Program-made: the position numbers and the translations under genes
NCBI GenBank assembly: GCA_026120185.1
Contig: JANUWF010001719.1
Location: 2,380,501 to 2,444,500, forward strand
Direction: 5' to 3'
DNA: 64,000 bases
DNA from: Voacanga thouarsii
Lineage: Eukaryota; Streptophyta; Magnoliopsida; Gentianales; Apocynaceae
The notes under the pieces: model-generated
What the model was told of the DNA's origin: nothing
What the model saw: only the letters and a program-made list of their open reading frames with translations
The model's database searches: none
Part shown: positions 12,372 to 23,620 of the stretch, in pieces
Layout of the letters: every line of letters begins with the position of its first letter
Numbering within the stretch: position 1 is the first letter of the stretch

Positions 12372-15300
12372 TAGCAATGGCTAATGGGCCGGCCCGTATG
12401 GAGTGCAGGCCGGTCCCTTGGCCCTTGAGGCCCACGGGCCGGTGTGGGCCGGCCCGTGGCTTATTCTTCTTCTTTTTTTTTCCCCTCCTACTTAACACAA
12501 TTTTTTAAAATTATAAAAAAGACACCTTGAAGTGATGGGGGGTTTAGCTTGGATCCCTATCTGTTTTATTAATTAATAAAATAAAGGTTACATAAGAGGG
12601 GGATTTGATGCCTAAACCTCTTTAAAATATTACAATGATTAAAATTTAAAAATATAATAAATATCCTAAAAATAAAATCAAATATATAATATTACTTATT
12701 CTAAATTCCTAATTACAAAAATATTAAACTAACTACTTGGTTCGCCCCATTCATCATTTGAGTTATCATCAATAATCCACGAATTAGCCGCCCTATCTTC
12801 GACTGCAAACCAACTATTACAACGCATTAACATCTCCAAAGTTTGAGGAGCCAATCAAGATATTCTTTTATCGATTGTTCGATCGCTCTCACTAAAGACG
12901 CTTTCCGATGGCACTGTGAGACTTGTGGTATCAAAAGATCACGTGCCATTTTAGATAAAATGGGATATTGATTTACTTGAGCCTTCCACCAACCACAAAT
13001 ATCAAAATATTGATCTTCATTTTCTATCAAGGGTTGCATCTCATAAATTGTCATCTCATTGTAGGTGGTAATCGATCTTTTTTTAAGTTTCATAATACTC
13101 CATGGATTAAATACTGATGAAATTGAAGAAGTAGATTTTCGCGAAGGTTGAAAGTGACTACTAGATGAAGAAGCTTGCCTACTTAAATTAGGAGAATTAG
13201 AACAAGAAGATTCAAACTCATACAAATTATACATGTCAGATAAAGCTTTAACTATTTTATCTTTTATGTCTTTTATCATATATTGTTTAAGTGTTTGTGA
13301 TTCATCAAAATCGAACGTTTCATATAAATATTCAATAATACTATGAAAACCAGGTGTCTTTACTCTAGAATCCATACACAATGCCATACAATATAAAATA
13401 GGAATATCTTCATAATATTTTTTATATTTTTCAAACATACTTCTCGTAAAAAATCTATATTGGGAATGATACATATATTCACCAAAAATATATGCTATCT
13501 TAGCAAGTGTTGGAAGAATATGATGAGTATTGGGATAATAGGATCCCGATAAAAGTTCAGTAGCTTCTTTGAAAGTAAATAAAAATGTTAAAAGTGCAGT
13601 ACAATTTTCAAAATGAGTTTCAGTTAGTAGAGGTTGAAAATTATTACTATTACAAAATTCAATAAGTTGGTTTTGAAAAAGTATAACACTGTCAAACATA
13701 TCTAAAGTTGAGTTTCATCTAATTTTACAATCTAATCTAAATTTTTTAAAAGATACACCATGTTCTCGGCATAATGCCTTAAAATTTTGTTACCTAGTTT
13801 GGGAGGTTTTAATAAATAAAATAATATTTCTAATTATATTAACAATATCATCAACATATTTATATCCATTTTTAACACACAAATTAATTATATGACAAGC
13901 ACACCTAGTATGAAATAAAATACCATCTAACATAGGATTCATAGTATTTTTCAAAATTGCTATGTCGGAATCATTATTTGAAGTATTATCTAAAGAAATA
14001 GAAATAATTTTATTTAAAATCCTATATTCGCGACATGTTTGAGTAATCATTCTAGCTATACTACTACCTACATGAGGATATTCAAATAATTTAAAACAAA
14101 TAGTTCTTTTTTGTACTAACCAATCATGATCTATCCAATGACATGTAATGCACAAATAAGATTCATTAGTAATTGCAGTCCAACCATCACAAGTAAGAGC
14201 AAATTTTCAATTACAAGAATCAAACATAACAATTAGATACTCTTTCATTTCTTTATATATCTTTATTATATCATTTTTTAATGTTGTTCTAGGAATTCTT
14301 TTCCATGCTAGTTGACAATTATTTTGCATATATTGTTCATAATGTGGATTTTCTGCAAAATTAAAAGGTAATTTAGTTTGAACAATCATTTTAGCAAATG
14401 CACTTCTATTTTTTTATGATCATATTGAAAATTACCAACAATTTGGCCTCCTATAGTACATATTTGTTGTTGTTTAAGTAGGTTTTCTAACTAATCATTA
14501 TGTGACCTTTTCATATGTCTAACTAATATTCCCGTCCCTCCTCCTTTCTTATGTGCATATACCACCCTACAAATTTTACATATTACCCTATCATTATCAT
14601 TATCTTTTTCAAAAAGATTCCAAACTATAGATGTTTTTGCTTTAGTTGTAACATCCGTTGTTTCAACATCATCCTCGCCTATATTAGATTCGTCAGGATT
14701 AATTATTGGAGTTGGTTGTAATTGTGAAATACTAACACTAAGCCTACTAGGACCTTCATCTTCATTACCTATTTCATTATTTATTAAATTCAAAGCTAGA
14801 TCTATATTAAAATCAAAATGTGCAGATGATTGGGATGAAGAAAAATAATGATATTGATTTGGATCCATTATTTCTTTAAAAAAAAAAAACAAGCAATCAA
14901 AATTCAAATAAAAGTTCAAAAAAATAAAGTGTTAACAAATAATGAAATAAGAGAATTGAAAAATATAAAAAATAAATTAACTTAAAAATTAAACAAATAA
15001 CTAAAACAAATAAACAATTAATAAAGCCAAGATATAAAAATGTAAGATTAAGAAATACTAAATCGTTGATGACCAAGATTTAAGAATAACAATACTTTGT
15101 GAAGCTTTTTACTTCTTGTATCCATTATTCCACTACTCAACAATCTTCCAAAATATGAAGACTTTCTTGAAGAATTGAAAAAATATAACATAAAAATAAA
15201 TTCTATTCTAATACTTTTTGTAGAGAAAATGGAGAATTAGAGAGAGTTTGAGAGAATTGGAAAGAATTTGAGAGAATTAGAGAGTGTTTGATGAGTTTTG

Positions 15301-15583
15301 AGTTGAATTGGGGGTATTTATAGAGTTTTGTGGGTTAAAAAAGAGAATATAACCGTTAGGGATTAAAATACAAAAAAAAAAATTCAATCGTTAGGAGGGC
15401 TGAAATGCAATAAATAAAAATTGGAGAGCCGTTGACAATAGCTCTCTCCAAACGGGCTGGCCCGTCGAACCGCGGGCGGACTAGGAATTTTACCCCTTGG
15501 TTCGGACTGGTGTATAGTAGACGGTTTGACTGCACGGGCTCGGCCCGGCTCGACGGATCGAACTAGCCCACTGGCCATTGCTA
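12372..15583 (-). mobile_element. hAT DNA transposon, copy 1 (defective)
   Basis: The element is bounded by imperfect terminal inverted repeats beginning TAGCAATGGC at each end, with further similarity (TAATGGGC against CAGTGGGC). It is flanked by a perfect 8-bp duplication GTTGTGAA at 12364-12371 and 15584-15591, the hAT hallmark. Length is 3212 bp. Both subterminal regions (about 12380-12470 and 15455-15570) are strikingly GC-rich, with repeated GGCCCG and GGCCGG motifs in an otherwise AT-rich element. These are probable transposase-binding arrays. It carries a broken minus-strand transposase and is related to the second hAT element at 49751-55129. Confidence 0.95.
12729..14868 (-). pseudogene. 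hAT transposase, broken
   Basis: The gene reads from an ATG at 14868 (MDPNQYHYFSSS) down to a TAG at 12729. The N-terminal block (14491-14868) has a BED-type zinc finger with CKIC and HMKRSH ligands, which would bind the element ends. The middle block (13790-14155) carries ISISLDNTSNND and RCACHIINLCVK, conserved parts of the RNase H-like catalytic fold. The C-terminal block (12827-13699) contains the start of the hATC dimerisation region (DICGWWKAQVNQYPILSKMARDLL). There, a frameshift scrambles the conserved VPSESVFS segment, and the true frame resumes to end NDEWGEPSS. Several other stops and frameshifts separate the blocks (for example near 14465 and 14210), so no active transposase can be made. 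Confidence 0.9.
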
Positions 15584-15755
15584 GTTGTGAATAATAGATT
15601 GATGATTTAACAGCCTAACAAGATATGGGTAAATCTAAGGGACCAACATGAAATTTTCCCAGCGATTAATACTTTTTTTTTTTTTTTTTTTTTTTTTGGT
15701 CCAACTGATTAACTGACCGAAGTTTCTCTCTCGTTTCAGTTAAAGCAAATCAAGC

Positions 15756-18700
15756 ATGAACTCAAACGACGACGTTGCTTCAACCACCGCTACTGCCGAC
15801 AGCACCACCGCAGGTGGCGGCGGCAATGGCGGTCTAGTCATTGCAGTTACTGAGACTATCCGCTCATTCTTAACAACAGCGTCCATGAACACTGACCTCT
15901 CTCAAGATCTTAGAGATCTGGCTTCCTCTTGTATCCAAGAACGTTCGGTGTCCTACAAATCGCTCAAGTCCATTTGGGTTGGATACGACCCGAAAAATCG
16001 ACCCAATATTCTCTGCCTGTTATCTGGCGCAAACTTTGTTTTCACCAGCCCCAAACCCAGAGAGAAGGTATAATATTTAAATTGAATTAAATTTGATTTT
16101 CTATGATTGATTACTGAATTAGTTATGTTTTTGAAGTCTAAGGAATTGCAAGAGAGGCTGAAGAAATTAGCGGTGGCGGCGGAGAAAAAGGCTTACGAGG
16201 AATTGGTGAAGGATATTACGCCGAGGAAGAGCGTTGAGGAGCCTTTCTCTTCTTACAAAGATCAGATAGGGTTTGGTCAGTTTTTCTTTCCCATTACTTC
16301 AAGATTCCATCTATTTTTGAGTATTGTTATTATTATTTCTTTTTTAAATTTACTGATAGTGGTTCAGGATATCCCAGATGGGTTGCATTTGGTGTCTGCC
16401 ATTGATATTTGCATATGTGTTTGATACTTCTTTCTATCCCATGAATAAAATTATTTGGACCAACAATCTTCCTTGGCGTTCCTGCTAAATTGTTTGGAAC
16501 ACCGGATTCAACTGTGGGGACGGTGGTTTCGAACTTAAGAAAAACTGAAAAAAGAAAAGGAATGGGAGATGAGAGCTTACTTTGGACTTGATAAATGGTT
16601 CATGGATGAATTTTGCAAATTTCTTTGCTCAGAAGTTCTTCTTTTTGCTATTAGATAGGGGTGCAGCTTTTAGAGGAAAATAGTTTGCTGCTTATTCTAG
16701 TTTTTCCCTTTGCTAGGTTTTTCTATTACATGAAGAAAGAAGGTTGGCTTTTGTCAGTTGATGGTTCTTAAGATTATGGTTTTGTAGCTGAAATAGAAAG
16801 GTTGAAAATGTAGAGTTAATAAGAGTGTAGTTTTGTTAATCAGTGGAGTATGGTAGTTTTGAGTTGTAGGTTAATTGTGTTAAAATTGATTGCCTCAACA
16901 ATTTCCCTTCTGTACTTTTTTGTTTCTTTTTCTTTCATGGGGTTTAATAGTAGGTCTGTAGAATGATCTTTGCATCAGCACTTAAACAGTCTTGAAAGAT
17001 ACAATAACAACAACAAACTAAGCTTTAATCCCAAGTAAATTGGGGTCGGCTACCTGAATCAACGTCAGGCAACATGTGGTCATCCACATGAATCCTCTCT
17101 CGCCACTTTCTTCTATTGAACGTCATACTTTCATCCAAATCTAACAAGGACATATCTCTCTTAATTACCTCTATCCATGTCGTTTTAGGCCTACCTCTAC
17201 CTTTCCCTTTGTCTAACCTATCCTGCCTCACTCTCTCCAGCTTTCTAACAGGAGCATCCCCCGGTCTTCTCTGAACGTGTCCAAACCAACGCAGACGACT
17301 TTCTCTCATCTTTTCCTCAATAGATGCCACACCCACCTTTTCCCTAATGATCTCATTTCTAACTCTATCCTTCCTAGTATATCCACACATCCACCGTAAC
17401 ATACGCATCTCAGCTACTTTCATTTTTTGAATATGACACATTTTAGCTGCCCAACATTCCGTACTATATAACAAAGCAGGTCGTACGACTACCTTGTAAA
17501 ACTTTCCCTTTAAATTCAACGGTGCATTACGATCACAAAGAATACCAGTCGCACTCCTCCATTTCAACCAACTCGCCTTAACTCGATATGCAACGTCGCT
17601 ATCGAGCTCTCCGTCTTTCTGAATAATAGATCTTAGATAGCGAAAACAATCAACTAACGGTATATCTTTACCTTCCAAAGTTACACTCTGGACTATGTTT
17701 CTGCTACCACTAAACTTGCATCCCATATACTCTGTTTTACTCCTACTAATTCTGAAACCCTTGGATTCCAATGTCTGCCGCCATAACTCCAATTTAGCAT
17801 TTACATCGGCTCTAGTCTCATCAATTAATACAATATCATCCGCAAACAACATACACTATGGCACAGCCTCCTGTATAGCGCAAGTCAACTCATCCATAAC
17901 GGCTGCAAAGAGGAAAGGGCTAAGCGCTGATCCTTGATGCACCCCGATATTAATAGGGAATTCTGCAGTCACTCCGGCGCCAGTCCTTACACTTGTACAT
18001 GCTCCCTCATACATATCTTTAATGATAGTAATATACTTTATTGATACACCTTTCTTGGCCAGCACCCACCAAACTACTTCTCTAGGAACCCTGTCATAGG
18101 CTTTTTCCAGGTCAATAAATACCATATGTAAATCTTTCTTTCTTTCCCTATGATATTCAATCATCTGCCGTAATAAATGAATTGCCTTCGTAGTGGAACG
18201 CCCAGGCATAAAACCAAACTGATTATCTAAAATTTGTATAATGCCCCGTAACCTCTGTTCAATCACTCTCTCCCAAAGCTTCATAGTATGACTCATGAGT
18301 TTAATCTCACGGTAATTGACACAATCCTGGACATCTCCTTTATTCTTGTACAGAGGAATCAGAGTACTCTTCCTCCACTCTGTAGGTATCCTATTAACTT
18401 TATATATCTTGTTGAACAGACTTGTCAGCCACGTAATACCTATATCTCCTAAACACTTCCAAACCTCGATCGGTATACCATCCGGTCCTACAGCTTTTTT
18501 TGGACTCATCCTTTTAAGGGCATCACGGACTTCATGCTTCTGAATACGACGAATCCATGCACGGTTAACCTCTTTGTTCGAAAGTGCTAGGCTACTTACA
18601 CTCGGGACTTGGACTTGGACTTGACTCCCGTTGAATAACTTATCAAAATATGATCTCCATCTCTCCTTTATTTCTTCATCCTTAACTAAAACATTGTGAT

Positions 18701-20533
18701 TTTCGTCCTTTACACATTTCACTACACCTATATCCCTCGTCTTCTTCTCCTTGTAACACGCTAGTCTATATATATTCTTCTCTCCATCTTTAGTATTTAA
18801 CTTTTTATATAAATCCTTGTAAACTATGGCTCTTGCGTTTCTGACAGCTTCTTTAGCTTTTCTTCTCGCGACCTTGTATTTCTCAAAATTTTCATCACTC
18901 CTACACCTTCCTAAGTTTCTATAGCACTCTCTTTTACTCCTTATGGCTTCTTTCACTTCGTTGTTCCACCACGACACATCTTTGTTAAGAGGTATTTTTC
19001 CTTTAGATTCCCCAAACACTTCCTTAGCTACTGTCCTAATACATTGAGCCATCTTTCTCCACATAGTATCTGGATCCGAATCCATATCAGAAGACCAATT
19101 ATCCGCCTCAACTACCTTATTGACAAAGGCTATTTTTTCATCCCCTTGAAGCCTCCACCCTCTAATCCTAGGGTCAACTCGAAAATTCTGCTGCTTACTC
19201 TTTTTCCTAAAAATTAAAATCGAGGACCAACAGCCTGTGTTGCGTAACTACACTCTCACCTGGAATAACTTTACAATCCGTACACCCACTACGAAACCTA
19301 CGCCTCATAATAAAGAAGTCTATTTGACTAGCATTTAACCCGCTTCTAAAGGTCACTAAGTGAGAATCTCTCTTCTTAAACCAAGTATTTGCTATGGTCA
19401 AATCATAGGCCAAGGCAAAATCAAGAATAGCAGTTCCTGCTTCGTTTTTAGCTCCAAAACCCTGATCTCCATGAACACTCTCAAACCCGCTCTTATTAGT
19501 ACCTACATGTCCGTTTAGATCACCACCAATGAAAAGCTTTTCTACACACGGTACACTCTGGACCATCTCATCTAAATCATCCCAGAACTGTTGCCTAACC
19601 GAATCATCGAGTCCTACTTGCGGCGTATACGCACTAATAACAGTAGTAATTTCGCCGCCAATCATGATCTTGATGCTCAAAATCCTATCACTCTTCCTCT
19701 GTACTTCAACCACATCATCAATAAATTTACGATCAATAATAATCCCGACTCCATTTCTATTTCTAACTCTACCTGAATACCAAAGCTTATAACCCCATGG
19801 AGCGACTAAATTGGCATAAATTTCTTGAGGTTCGAGTGTAGGCAAAATAAGCTAGTACTTTTTTTAAAAAAAAAAAACAATTTTTAAAAGCTAAAACATC
19901 CTGTACTCAGCGATATTTTTGCTCTCTGAGTACAGCCATTTAATGGCTTTTCTGGTGTTGGAGCTTTCTATTTTTAATCTGCATCTACTGCTGAGATGAT
20001 CGTTTGCTTTAAAATTTGACGTAGCTTGTATACTTGCCTTATCTGATGAGTTTGTGCTTTAAGCTTCTCTAATTTGTACTGAAGATGCATCCAAATTGGA
20101 ATTAAATGCTAATTATTCTGTTACAGGTTTACATGTTGTGCTTATTATGTTTACTGGTTATTTGGTTGGCTATGCTGCATTCAGAGCCCTATTTGGCCAC
20201 AGTGCTGCTATGGTAACATACAGATACTTGTCTAAAATCTTTTTGATGCCATTATATGATTTATGGTTGCAAAGCTACAAAATTGCTTCACCCAGAGTAA
20301 CTACAATTACCCCTTTTCTCTCGTACTTCCCAGTTGCATGTCAGTTGAACTTTCTTTTAGTATTATTATTTCAGGGTGCTGCAGGGGGTATCCTAGGATT
20401 GGTTGTTGGCATGCTTGTGGAGACACTTCTGTTTATAATTAGAACAACCAGTCAAGACCGCCAACCTTCTTCTTTCACTTCCAGGATAAAAAAGGATCAG
20501 TATTTCACTTCCAAGATGAAAAAGGATCAATAG
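15756..20533 (+). CDS. V-ATPase assembly factor, Vma12/TMEM199 family
   Basis: Four exons join cleanly: 15756-16067, 16137-16275, 20127-20212 and 20375-20533. All junctions are GT-AG and phases agree, giving 231 residues. Residues 1-104 include a Thr/Gly-rich low-complexity N-terminus. Exon 2 encodes an amphipathic, charged segment (SKELQERLKKLAVAAEKKAY) typical of Vma12 proteins. Exons 3 and 4 give two transmembrane helices (about residues 152-176 and 182-202). The C-terminus is KKDQ, a dilysine KKXX ER-retrieval signal, which fits the family role: an ER protein that helps assemble the membrane V0 sector of the vacuolar proton pump. The start is the first ATG of the exon and follows a stretch with no upstream coding. 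Intron 2 is 3.85 kb because a LINE lies in it. The 5' flank is a hAT element ending 165 bp upstream of the ATG. I see no disabling mutation. Confidence 0.93.
17025..19191 (-). pseudogene. LINE reverse transcriptase region, broken
   Basis: The upstream block (17856-19085 and onward to about 19191) has KRMSPKKAVGPDGIPIEVWK, VNYREIKLMSHTMKLWERV, GFMPGRSTTKAI, FIDLEKAYDRVPREV and GVHQGSALSPFLF, the ordered non-LTR reverse transcriptase motifs. A TAG at 17853-17855 replaces a tryptophan immediately before the catalytic box FADD (17838-17849). The frame continues through SKTEYMGC and LRWFGHVQRRP to a stop at 17025. Apart from that single stop this region is well preserved. It would act with the endonuclease to copy element RNA at a nicked target site. 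Confidence 0.92.
19192..19845 (-). pseudogene. LINE apurinic-type endonuclease region, truncated
   Basis: Minus-strand frame containing LWYSGRVRNRNGVGIIID, TTVISAYTPQ, FIGGDLNGHVG, ANTWFKKRDSHLVTFRSG and QIDFFIMRR, the ordered motifs of LINE AP-type endonucleases, including the GDLNGHVG metal-site region. The first part of the domain, including the usual WNVRSL strand, is missing, so the 17 residues before GYKLWYSG are unrelated. A frameshift near 19200, in a run of Ts, breaks continuity with the reverse transcriptase. Not functional. Confidence 0.88.
20473..20530 (+). repeat. 30-bp tandem duplication encoding the KKDQ tail twice
   Basis: Within exon 4 of the Vma12 gene, a 30-bp unit starting TTTCACTTCCA at 20473 recurs at 20503. 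It encodes FTSRIKKDQ and then FTSKMKKDQ before the stop. The duplication keeps a dilysine motif at the extreme C-terminus. Confidence 0.88.
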
Positions 20534-23460
20534 GCTTACCTCATAAAAGGTCTTTTCTCGTTCTTGCTATTCTTTGTCATTGATTCTTTTTTCACTCTTG
20601 GTGTTACTTAAAGCTGTAAAATCTGTAAATGCACTTTGTATGACTACTTAGGAATATTAGCTTCAGCAATTAAGTGGTTTTGTCTGCATAGAAGGGTTTG
20701 TAAGTTCTTGATTGTTGCTATTCCACAATCGGTGGTATCATGACCATGTTAATTTTGCTGCATCAAGTGTGATATGTGCAGGTGAAGTTATGAACTTGGA
20801 TACGGAAAGACTACCGGAAGTCAAGTTTTGAAGTTTCATGCAGTGAATGGACTAAACAAGACCTGAGAAACTAAAGAGGGTTGCTCTTTTGCTAGTCTTA
20901 TAGTTTTCTCATCCGTACAGTAGAAGACGCTGGCATAACTTGAGTATACTTAGAAGCCCTTATTGGAGATGATCCTTATCCTTTACGTAGTGGCACTGCT
21001 GTATTGTCTTCTACTCTTTCTCCAAAGACAGAGGACAATCACTGTGATTGAGTTTGTATTCAATGGCATGAAACTCAAATCTAAATAATACAAACTGAAG
21101 AAATTACACTCAGTTTTTGTTTTGTTCTCTGTTTTCCTAATTTCAAGTTCCTTATCCATGCGATGATTTTTTGCAATTGTTATCCAGTCAACTATGAAAC
21201 TCTTTATCTTTTTGTTGAGATGCTTTTATTTCCTAGACTGTTCAGGAGTATGAGGGTGATTTGTGTCTGTGATAAACATGTAATTGCTCTATAGCAGCAG
21301 AATTCTGTAAGAAATTGAGGTGACCGACATATCAGTGTTTTCATTCCATACTTCCTAGACTTTGCTGTTACAGCAACTATAATATTAAAACATGCTGAAG
21401 GTAGCTTTATTGCAGTAAATGGAACATGAAAAGAAAGAGAAGGAATAAACTTTGTGATATTTTATGAATAATTTCCTCCAATTTTTTCCACTAAAGAATC
21501 ATCAATATTTATAAGTTTGTATGCTGCTATCAGTTTTCTTAAATTTCCTTTTTGACGTTTATTTTATCTTCACTGCAAATTAGGGTGATGTGCTTTGTAG
21601 TCATGCTATTTGCAAAATAATATGTCGGGAGTTTGAAAGAGAATTGATGTGCTTGATTTTGAGGTTTTTTACATGCATAAGTATATAGGATCTGAAATTA
21701 TATTCTGACTGCAGGAATAGAGCTTCAAAAGGATGTATTTGTCAATTTCTTCTGCAAATAGAAAGATTTTATACCTGAAGACTGGTAATATTTATATCCA
21801 AGTCTCGCAGGGGATTGAAGAAAATTAGATAAGTTGAGGTTTAGAGGAATTTCTTACGAATGATTGGAGAAGAGAGAATGCCTGAGAATGATATTATTGG
21901 AGGTGCAAAGTGCACTGCTGTAAAAGGTCCTTTGGGGACCGTTTAATCAGAGCAAAGTGCTGCATTTGATCATACCGAATTATTTTCACACATTACGGAA
22001 TTCTACAGTTCAAAATTTTGTTTGAACACCTGGAGGCAAACCTCCATTGATTGAAAACGATAATAAGAGATTGACTGGACAATGTGGACTGTATCATATT
22101 GTACATGAATTTGGATTGATGGTTAAAATTTAATAGGTAAATAGGAATCACATTTATTTGCTAGGATATAATTTAAATCTCTCGTACAATGTTTACAACT
22201 AATCTTTATCAGACTAACAAGAGTTGTTCCCAGCTTCAGTATACATGGTTCTTTTTGGTAGAACTGAACTTCATTAGTGTCGAATCAGTTGAAAGAGTGC
22301 TCTAGCTGTTGGTGCCATTTCGTTTTTCCCCGAAGCTATTAATTAAGGTAACGTTGTACTCCACAATTTCTGTTGTTTTTTATTGCTTTGGGCATAATCT
22401 TGACTTGCGAGTTGCGAGTACTTCAATTAACCGGTGTTTTTTCCTTTTTTTTTTTTTTTTTTTTGGTGTGGGTACGTACCATGATATTATTAAATGAGTG
22501 ACAAAACTTGTTTACAAAGCAGTGTGAACAAGAGCTCCCCCTGACAATGCTATCCATATCTAGTAGAGATTCTTTGATACATGTTGAGTTGAGAAGAAAC
22601 CCGCAGATCCTTATAGGTATTTTTCCACTGCTCCGCAATTAGACACTCAAGTTGCAATTCTGCGATTCCTTTCCAGCCATAGGTTTTATCAAACACAGCA
22701 GTACCGTTGGTGGTATGACAAAACAGCAGACGGAGTATCACTATCAGTGAAAGATTTCTGCATTTGATACCGTAATTGATTTTTTTTTTTTTTCCTAACT
22801 TATTTTTTCACTTGGGGACAAGTTTTTCATAAATATCTTCTGTTCTTAAGCTCAATAATAGATCCTGGTATTATAAGGGCCAACTTTAGTGCCCATTGTT
22901 TGAGTGGATAGGATTTAATAGTTCCCACTTTTCTAACTTTTAGCACCACGTGCACCATGATGAACATTAGGTAGTATGATTTTAAAGTGATTTAATCCGT
23001 AATCTATCTAACTAAACTTATCTGATCTTTTGCCATTGTGAGACATTAATAATTGATTAGTATATTGACGGGAAGTTGAAATGACCATTTTTAGGGATTT
23101 TTTTTTTTCATTTTCCCTTCTAAAAAGTCATTATTACCCCTTAAAATATAATTCCTATCCCTGATGAAGACGATGCTGGGAAGATTTCTTTATGAAAAAA
23201 TATTTGCTTTTGATTATTATTGAAGTCAATAAGGCGAAACCATTCCAGAGAATGAAAGCAATGCGTAGGAAAGGAAAATTACTTTTTTTTTTTAACTTTT
23301 GAAGTTGATCAAGTTTCATTGGCTGCGTTAATTTGGAGATTTCTGGTACCGACAGTTCAACTACATAGCCCGCCCCGCGCCCACATGCCCCTCTCTTCCA
23401 AGCCAAAAGAGCCCAAAAAAACAAAGCAGTAAGCGGTAGTTTGGTTCGGAGGAAAAAATG
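20534..23460. other. 3' flank of the Vma12 gene and intergenic DNA
   Basis: The first few hundred bases are probably 3' UTR and downstream sequence of the Vma12 gene. I recognise no further exon or mobile element. Poly-T tracts lie at about 22441-22464 and 22780-22793. Short open frames on the minus strand at 22423-22741 and 23155-23559 show no family features. Confidence 0.5.
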
Positions 23461-23470
23461 AAAGGATGCC

Positions 23471-23620
23471 ACGCGTGATAAAAAGTGACATCGGATGCCA
23501 CGTGTCAAACTAAAAAGTGTTTCAGTCCCACATAAGCTCACATGGGGCCAAAGCACCACGTGGAGCTAAAGCCGCTGGACTTTCCAATCGGCAATTAATG
23601 AGCAGTTGTTGGAACACGTG
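23471..23620. promoter_or_regulatory. Cluster of G-box (CACGTG) elements
   Basis: Three perfect CACGTG palindromes lie at 23499-23504, 23557-23562 and 23615-23620, with an ACGCGT core at 23471-23476. The first sits in GCCACGTGTC, an ABRE-type context bound by bZIP or bHLH factors in plants. The local sequence is also less AT-rich than its surroundings. No convincing gene starts on either side, so this may be the promoter of a lost gene or of a non-coding transcript. Confidence 0.5.

Larger units (their letters stand above)
17002..19845 (-). mobile_element. RTE-type LINE inside intron 2 of the Vma12 gene, 5'-truncated
   Basis: A non-LTR retrotransposon in antisense to the host gene. Read on the minus strand it has an apurinic-type endonuclease, then reverse transcriptase, then a short 3' tail ending in GTTGTTGTTATTG at about 17002. 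This simple-repeat tail is typical of plant RTE elements. The 5' end is truncated or rearranged near 19795-19845, since the endonuclease begins only at GYKLWYSG, some way into the domain. No poly(A) and no clear target duplication were found. It accounts for most of the 3.85-kb intron. Confidence 0.92.

Noticed and set aside
23155..23559. Minus-strand 134-codon open frame near the G-box cluster
   Set aside because: No family motif, hydrophobic stretches come from homopolymer DNA, and no splice or promoter context supports it.
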